A stretch of DNA of 64,000 nt from Adiantum capillus-veneris (Eukaryota > Streptophyta > Polypodiopsida > Polypodiales > Pteridaceae), in assembly GCA_014529385.2 (NCBI GenBank), contig CM043967.1, positions 10,299,501 to 10,363,500 of the forward strand, written 5' to 3'. Under the pieces are notes generated by a model. The model searched no databases and had not been told where the DNA came from. It saw nothing but the letters and a program-made list of their open reading frames with translations. This document shows, piece after piece, positions 57,477-64,000 of this stretch. The position numbers and the translations under genes are program-made. Numbering within the stretch: position 1 is the stretch's first letter; each line of letters begins with the position of its first letter.

Positions 57477-58095
57477 TGTTTTAGGGCAAAACTACTCCCC
57501 TGTTCATGCTCACAAGCACGACACAGACAACATACTTATCAACCGATGACACGACTAACTCGTAGGTGCACGTAGGCAATCTAGTTATCTTGTCAGGTTG
57601 AGACCAATCTACACATACGCACTTTTATGATGCATCAATCACTAACCCTGGTAGAATGCAACCCACTCTATCCCTAAACACTCACAACACCGTTTACACT
57701 TCCAATGAACTCGGAATTGCATCAAACTTACTAGGCACCATCCTCTCACTAGGATATACTTACCTATAAGTCTAATCTCACCAGGTTTGAACCCTAGTTA
57801 TCTCGAATACAGTCGCGATAGACTAACAGGTCATAATCCAAAAGTGGGCGAAACTTTAGTTTATGAGTATCTATGTGTAGCTAATCCCTTTCTCATTCCA
57901 TAAAGCACTTGATTGTTGAAAACAGACACTGTTTGTGCTACTTACAAGCAAAACAAGCTCGAGGAAGGATCGATCGCGAATAGCTCGAAAATGTGAATGT
58001 GTGGCGTGGGCGCGTAGCTCTCGGAGAGACTACCGCGATGGTGTAGTCACATCGTGAATCCGGTGAGGGAGAAGCGCGTAGCGAAGAGGATAAGA

Positions 58096-58144
<49 letters not shown>

Positions 58145-58423
58145 ACTCATACGACACAGGATTAATGTTCAAAAATAATGTTTTTCCAAAAATGGTTCTA
58201 AGGTGACTTTTATACTTTAGTCACCTTAGCTCAAAAATGTACATGGGGTTCTCTTACTCATTATTACAAAGTGGGAACAAATCTGAGTTCTGACTAACTG
58301 ATTAATCTTTACATAACCAAGACGAATGGATCAAAATGATAAGACGTCTTTGACATAAAATGGGAATTTGATATGCTTTACAAGATGGGCTCATTACAAC
58401 AGTTGGACAAATGGGGTCCAACA
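57477..58423 (-). mobile_element. Element E 5' LTR
   Basis: 947 bp. Longer than the 3' LTR mainly because the (GA)n tract (58097-58141) has about 22 repeats against about 9. The TATA inverted repeat (58198-58229) and AGTCTATCGCGAC (57811-57824) are conserved. Confidence 0.95.
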
Positions 58424-61400
58424 CACGGACGGTCACTCCAAGTGGTCAGAAAGAATAACCTTTAAGATAAAGTCTTATAGGTTGGACAAGTGGTGGACCT
58501 TAACACCCAGATATTCTAAATATAATGACATAGAGTGGAAAAGTGGTGAATCTTGAGAGCAAACCACTCATGCTACTAGCGAGAATAGGTTGGACAAGTG
58601 GTGCAACTTGACTGTAAACTCCCCATGTATAAAATAATGTGGGTTTAAGGTATTTTGATGGAGGCTAGCATCTTGGAGACATGGTGTAGCTTGCTTCTCT
58701 TCATGTTTCAATGGAGTCTATCTTGGACAAATGGTGGAGCATCCTTCTCTCCATGTTTCAATGGACCCTAGCTTGGACAAGTGGTGGACCTTTGCTTATC
58801 TCTATGTTTCAATAGAGTTAGATTGGACAAGTGGTGGATCTTGGAACCAAACCCCCATGTAAAACCTATCATGGTCACTCCAAGTGGTGAGAAAGAATAA
58901 CCCTTAAGATATAGCCTTATAGGTTGGACAAGTGGTGGACCTTAACACCTATATATTCTTAATATAATGACATAGAGTGAAAAAATGGTGAATCTTGAGA
59001 GCAAACCACTCATGCTACTAGCGTTAGTAGGTTGGACAAGTGGTGGACCTTGAATGTAAACCCCCCATGTTTCAATAGAGTTAGCTTCGACAAATGGTGG
59101 AGCATCCTTCTCTCCATGTTTCAATGGAGCCTAGCTTGGACAAGTGGTGGACCTTTGCTTCTCTCTATGAGAAGAATATAGTTAGCTTGGATGATTGGTG
59201 GACCTTGGAACCAAACCCCCATGTAAAACCTATCATGGTCACTCCAAGTGGTTAGAAAGAATAACCTTTAAGATATAGTCTGATGGGTTGGACAAGCGGT
59301 GGACCTTAACACCCAGATATTCTTAATATAATTACATGGAGTGGAAAAGTGGTAAATCTTGAGAGCAAACCACTCATGCTACTAGCGATAATAGGTTGGA
59401 CAAGTGGTGGAACTTGACTGTAAACTCCCCATGTACAAAATAACGAGGGTTTAAGGTATTTCGATGGAGGCTAGCATCTTGGAGACATGGTGCAGCTTGC
59501 TTCTCTTCATGTTTCAATGGAGTCTATCTTGGACAAATGGTGGAGCATCCTTCTCTCCATGTTTCACTGGACCCTAGCTTGGACAAGTGGTGGACCTTTG
59601 CTTCTCTCTATGTTTCAATAGAGTTAGGTTGGACAAGTGGTGGACCTTGGAACCAAACCCCCATGTAAAACCTATCATGGTCACTCCAAGTGGTGAGAAA
59701 GAATAACCCTTAAGATATAGCCTTATAGGTTGGACAAGTGGTGGACCTTAACACCCGGATATTCTTAATATAATGACATAGAGTGAAAAAGTGGTGAATC
59801 TTGAGACCAAACCACTCATGCTACTAGCGTTAATAGGTTGGAGAAGTGGTGGACCTTGAATGTAAACACCCCATGTTTCAATAGAGTTAGCTTCGACAAA
59901 TGGTGGAGCGTCCTTCTCTTCATGTTTCAATGGATCCTAGCTTGGACAAGTGGTGGACCTTTGCTTCTCTCTATCTTTCAATAGAGTTAGCTTGGACAAG
60001 TGGTGGACCTTGGAACCAAACCCCCATGTAAAACCTATCATGGTCACTCCAAGTGGTCAGAAAGAATAACCTTTAAGATATAGTCTTATAGGTTGGACAA
60101 GTGGTGGACCTTAACACCCAGATATTCTTAATATAATGACATAGAGTGAAAAAGTGGAGAATCTTGAGAGAAAACCACTCATGCTACTAGCGATAATAGG
60201 TTGGACAAGTGGTTGACCTTGACTGTAAACTCCCCATGTACAAAATAATGTGGGTTTAAGGTATTTCGATGGAGGCTAGCATCTTGGAGACATGGTGCAG
60301 CTTGCTTCTCTTCATGTTTCAATGGAGCGTATCTTGGACAAATGGTGGAGCATCCTTCTCCATGTTTCAACGGACCCTAGCTTGGACAAGTGGTGAACCT
60401 TTGCTTATCTCTATGTTTCAATAGAGTTAGCTTGGACAAGTGGTGGACCTTGGAACCAAACCCCCATGTAAAACCTATCATGGTCACTCCAAGTGGTGAG
60501 AAAGAATAACCCTTAAGATATAGCCTTATAGGTTGGACAAGTGGTGGACCTTAACACCCAGATATTCTTAATATAATGACATAGAGTGAAAAAGTGGTGA
60601 ATCTTGAGACCAAACCACTCATGCTACTAGCGTTAATAGGTTGGAGAAGTGGTGGACCTTGAATGTAAACCCCCCATGTTTCAATAGAGTTAACTTGGAC
60701 AAATGGTGCAGCATCCTTCTCTACATGTTTCAATGGAGCCTAGCTTGGACAAGTGGTGGACATTTGCTTCTCTCTATCTTTCAATAGAGTTAGCTTGGAC
60801 AAGTGGTGGACCTTGGAACCAAACCCCCATGTAAAACCTATCATGGTCACTCCAAGTGGTCAGAAAGAATATCCTTTAAGATATAGTCTTATAGGTTGGA
60901 CAAGTGGTGGACCTTAACACCCAGATATTCTTAATATAATGACATAGAGTGGAAAAGTGGCGAATCTTGAGAGCAAACCACTCATGCTACTACCGATAAT
61001 AGGTTGGACAAGTGGTGGACCTTGACTATAAACTCCCCATGTATAAAATAACGTGGGTTTAAGGTATTTCGATGGAGTCTAGCATCTTGGAGACATGGTG
61101 CAACTTGCTTCTCTTCATGTTTCAAAGGAGCGTATCTTGGACAAATGGTGGAGCATCCTTCTCCATGTTTCAACGGACCCTAGCTTGGACAAGTGGTGGA
61201 CCTTTGCTTATCTCTATGTTTCAATAGAGTTAGCTTGGACAAGTGGTGGACCTTGGAACCAAACCCCCATGTAAAACCTATCATGGTCACTCCAAGTGGT
61301 GAGAAAGAATAACCCTTAAGATATAGCCTTTTAGGTTGGAAAAGTGGTGGACTTTAACACCCAGATATTCTTAATATAATGACCTAGAGTGAAAAAGTGG

Positions 61401-64000
61401 TGAATCTTGAGACCAAACCACTCATGCTACTAGCGTTAATAGGTTGGAGAAGTGGTGGACCTTGAATGTAAACCCCCCATGTTTCAATAGAGTTAGTTTC
61501 GACAAATGGTGGAACATCCTTCTCTCCATGTTTCAATGGAGCGTAGCTTGGACAAGTGGTGGACCTTTGCTTCTCTCTATGAGAAGAATATAGTTAGCTT
61601 GGATGAGTGGTGGACCTTGGAACCAAACCCCCATGTAAAACCTATGATGGTCACTCCAAGTGGGTAGAAAGAATAACCTTTAAGATATAGTCTTATGGGT
61701 TGGACAAGCGGTGGACCTTAACACCCAGATATTCTTAATATAATGACATGGAGTGGAAAAGTGGTAAATCTTGAGAGCAAACCACTCATGCTACTAGCGA
61801 TAATAGGTTGGACAAGTGGTGGAACTTGACTGTAAACTCTCCATGTACAAAATAACGTGGGTTTAAGGTATTTCGATGGAGGCTAGCATCTTGGAGACAT
61901 GGTGCAACTTGCTTCTCTTCATGTTTCAATGGAGTCTATCTTGGACAAATGGTGGAGCATCCTTCTCTCCATGTTTCAATGGACCCTAGCTTGGACAAGT
62001 GGTGGACCTTTGCTTCTCTCTATGTTTCAATAGAGTTAGGTTGGACAAGTGGTGGACCTTGGAACCAAACCCCCATGTAAAACCTATCATGGTCACTCCA
62101 AGTGGTGAGAAAGAATAACCCTTAAGATATAGCCTTATAGGTTGGACAAGTGGTGGACTTTAACACCCAGTTATTCTTAATATAATGAGATAGAGTGAAA
62201 AAGTGGTGAATCTTGAGACCAAACCACTCATGCTACTAGCGTTAATAGGTTGGAGAAGTGGTGGACCTTGAATGTAAACACCCCATGTTTCAATAGAGTG
62301 AGCTTCGACAAATGGTGGAGCGTCCTTCTCTACACGTTTCAATGGAGCCTAGCTTGGACAAGTGGTGGACCTTTGCTTCTCTCTATCTTTCAATAGAGTT
62401 AGCTTGGACAAGTGGTGGACCTTGGAACCAAACCCCCATGTAAAACCTATCATGGTCACTCCAAGTGGTCAGAAAGAATAACCTTTAAGATATAGTCTTA
62501 TAGGTTGGAAAAGTGGTGGACCTTAACACCCAGATATTCTTAATATAATGACATAGAGTGGAAAAGTGGCGAATCTTGAGAGAAAACCACTCATGCTACT
62601 AGCGATAATAGGTTGGACAAGTGGTTGACCTTGATTGTAAACTCCCCATGTACAAAATAACGTGGGTTTAAGGTATTTCGATGGAGGCTAGCATCTTGGA
62701 GACATGGTGCAGCTTGCTTCTCTTCATGTTTCAATAGAGCGTATCTTGGACAAATGGTGGAGCATCCTTCTGCATGTTTCAACGGACCCTAGCTTGGACA
62801 AGTGGTGCACCTTTGCTTATCTCTATGTTTCAATAGAGTTATCTTGGACAAGTGGTGGAGCTTGGAACCAAACCCCCATGTAAAACCTATCATGGTCACT
62901 CCAAGTGGTGAGAAAGAATAACCCTTAAGATATAGCCTTATAGGTTGGACAAGTGGTGGACCTTAACACCCAGATATTCTTAATATAATGACATAGAGTG
63001 AAAAAGTGGTGAATCTTGAGACCAAACCACTCATGCTACTAGCGTTAATAGGTTGGAGAAGTGGTGGACCTTGAATGTAAACCCCCCATGTTTCAATAGA
63101 GTTAACTTGGACAAATGGTGCAGCATCCTTCTCTACATGTTTCAATGGAGCCTAGCTTGGACAAGTGGTGGACCTTTGCTTCTCTCTATCTTTCAATAGA
63201 GTTACCTTGGACAAGTGGTGGACCTTGGAACCAAACCCCCATGTAAAACCTATCATGGTCACTCCAAGTGGTCAGAAAGAATAACCTTTAAGATATAGTC
63301 TTATAGGTTGGAAAAGTGGTGGACCTTAACACCCAGATATTCTTAATATAATGACATAGAGTGGAAAAGTGGCGAATCTTGAGAGAAAACCACTCATGCT
63401 ACTAGCGATAATAGGTTGGACAAGTGGTTGACCTTGATTGTAAACTCCCCATGTACAAAATAACGTGGGTTTAAGGTATTTCGATGGAGGCTAGCATCTT
63501 GGAGACATGGTGCAGCTTGCTTCTCTTCATGTTTCAATAGAGCGTATCTTGGACAAATGGTGGAGCATCCTTCTGCATGTTTCAACGGACCCTAGCTTGG
63601 ACAAGTGGTGCACCTTTGCTTATCTCTATGTTTCAATAGAGTTATCTTGGACAAGTGGTGGAGCTTGGAACCAAACCCCCATGTAAAACCTATCATGGTC
63701 ACTCCAAGTGGTGAGAAAGAATAACCCTTAAGATATAGCCTTATAGGTTGGACAAGTGGTGGACCTTAACACCCAGATATTCTTAATATAATGACATAGA
63801 GTGAAAAAGTGGTGAATCTTGAGACCAAACCACTCATGCTACTAGCGTTAATAGGTTGGAGAAGTGGTGGACCTTGAATGTAAACCCCCCATGTTTCAAT
63901 AGAGTTAACTTGGACAAATGGTGCAGCATCCTTCTCTACATGTTTCAATGGAGCCTAGCTTGGACAAGTGGTGGACCTTTGCTTCTCTCTATCTTTCAAT
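58424..64000. repeat. Satellite, about 805-bp higher-order repeat, right block
   Basis: Equivalent positions recur at 58942, 59748, 60551, about 61354, 62160, 62963 and 63766 (spacings 803-806). A unit holds about eleven monomers starting near GCTTGGACAAGTGGTGGA. The last copies are nearly identical to one another (for instance 62591-62782 and 63394-63585 translate identically). It runs off the window edge, so full array size is unknown. Confidence 0.95.

Larger units (their letters stand above)
45804..58423 (-). mobile_element. Element E: pol-less LTR retrotransposon in satellite
   Basis: 12.6 kb, minus strand. LTRs at 45804-46727 (3') and 57477-58423 (5'), tRNA-Asp-type primer site at 57458-57475, polypurine tract at 46728-46738. 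Target duplication CATGG (45799-45803) versus CACGG (58424-58428), followed by a small ACGG duplication; the satellite resumes in register. It codes for gag and a large coiled-coil ORF; no protease active site, RT, RNase H or integrase was recognised. The interior at 50340-52495 appears rearranged. Some fifteen differences in the first 260 bp of the LTRs suggest it is older than A. Confidence 0.9.

Noticed and set aside
58942-63948. Repeated 60- and 63-codon minus-strand ORFs across the satellite (also 42208-45298)
   Set aside because: They recur only because the satellite unit repeats every 803-806 bp. Similar residues reflect DNA homogenisation; no start context, domain or codon pattern supports coding.

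Overview
The window looks like a repeat-dense stretch of a land-plant nuclear genome. Almost everything recognisable is Ty3/gypsy-type LTR retrotransposon sequence, mostly decayed and nested, plus tandem satellite DNA. Plant indicators are primer-binding sites matching the 3' end of tRNA-Asp (21140-21157; reverse strand 57458-57475), chromovirus-like and Tat/Athila-like pol domains, and a transposase-like pseudogene of a type annotated in plants as DUF7869. I cannot fix the species. No intact cellular gene, rRNA, tRNA or CRISPR array was found.

Layout. 1-1340: unassigned. 1441-2479: decayed gag of the same family as elements A and E. About 2480-11740: element D, minus strand, a badly broken Tat/Athila-like element with gag, protease, RT, RNase H, integrase and a downstream coiled-coil region; its 5' end is cut off. 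11741-19916: element C, minus strand, a chromovirus-like element with about 930-bp LTRs. 19917-20080 plus 32324-34300: element B, a C-like fragment split inside its integrase by element A. 20081-32323: element A, plus strand, 12.2 kb with two LTRs, gag and protease domains but no RT or integrase. 35149-38376: minus-strand DUF7869-like pseudogene. 38460-40570: satellite with a period near 316 bp. 41400-45803 and 58424-64000: related satellite with a higher-order period near 805 bp. 45804-58423: element E, minus strand, 12.6 kb, inserted in that satellite; it has gag and a long coiled-coil ORF but no recognisable pol.

The strongest novelty candidate is shared by A and E. The leader between primer-binding site and gag contains a degenerate tandem repeat of about 300 bp. 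Each unit is centred on a nearly invariant 18-bp palindrome, AGTCTATCGCGATAGACT. The unit is itself dyad symmetric: a GTCCAAA-type motif lies about 108 bp upstream of the palindrome centre and its reverse complement about 108 bp downstream. The LTRs of both A and E carry the 13-mer AGTCTATCGCGAC in transcript orientation, about 365 bp after the TATA box, although the LTRs are otherwise very different. The leader is where retroelement RNAs usually carry packaging and dimerisation signals, so an RNA dimer/packaging array is one hypothesis; a dimeric DNA-binding-protein site is the alternative.

A and E appear to be non-autonomous: they could supply Gag (and, in A, protease) but would need RT and integrase from an autonomous relative such as a D-like element. 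Other unusual features are a second protease-like fold and repeated W-x-P motifs in A, a perfect 10-bp terminal hairpin at the start of A's LTR, and a TATA box in the loop of an 11-bp inverted repeat in E's LTR. Every long coding region has in-frame stops or frameshifts, so none is likely to make a full-length product now.
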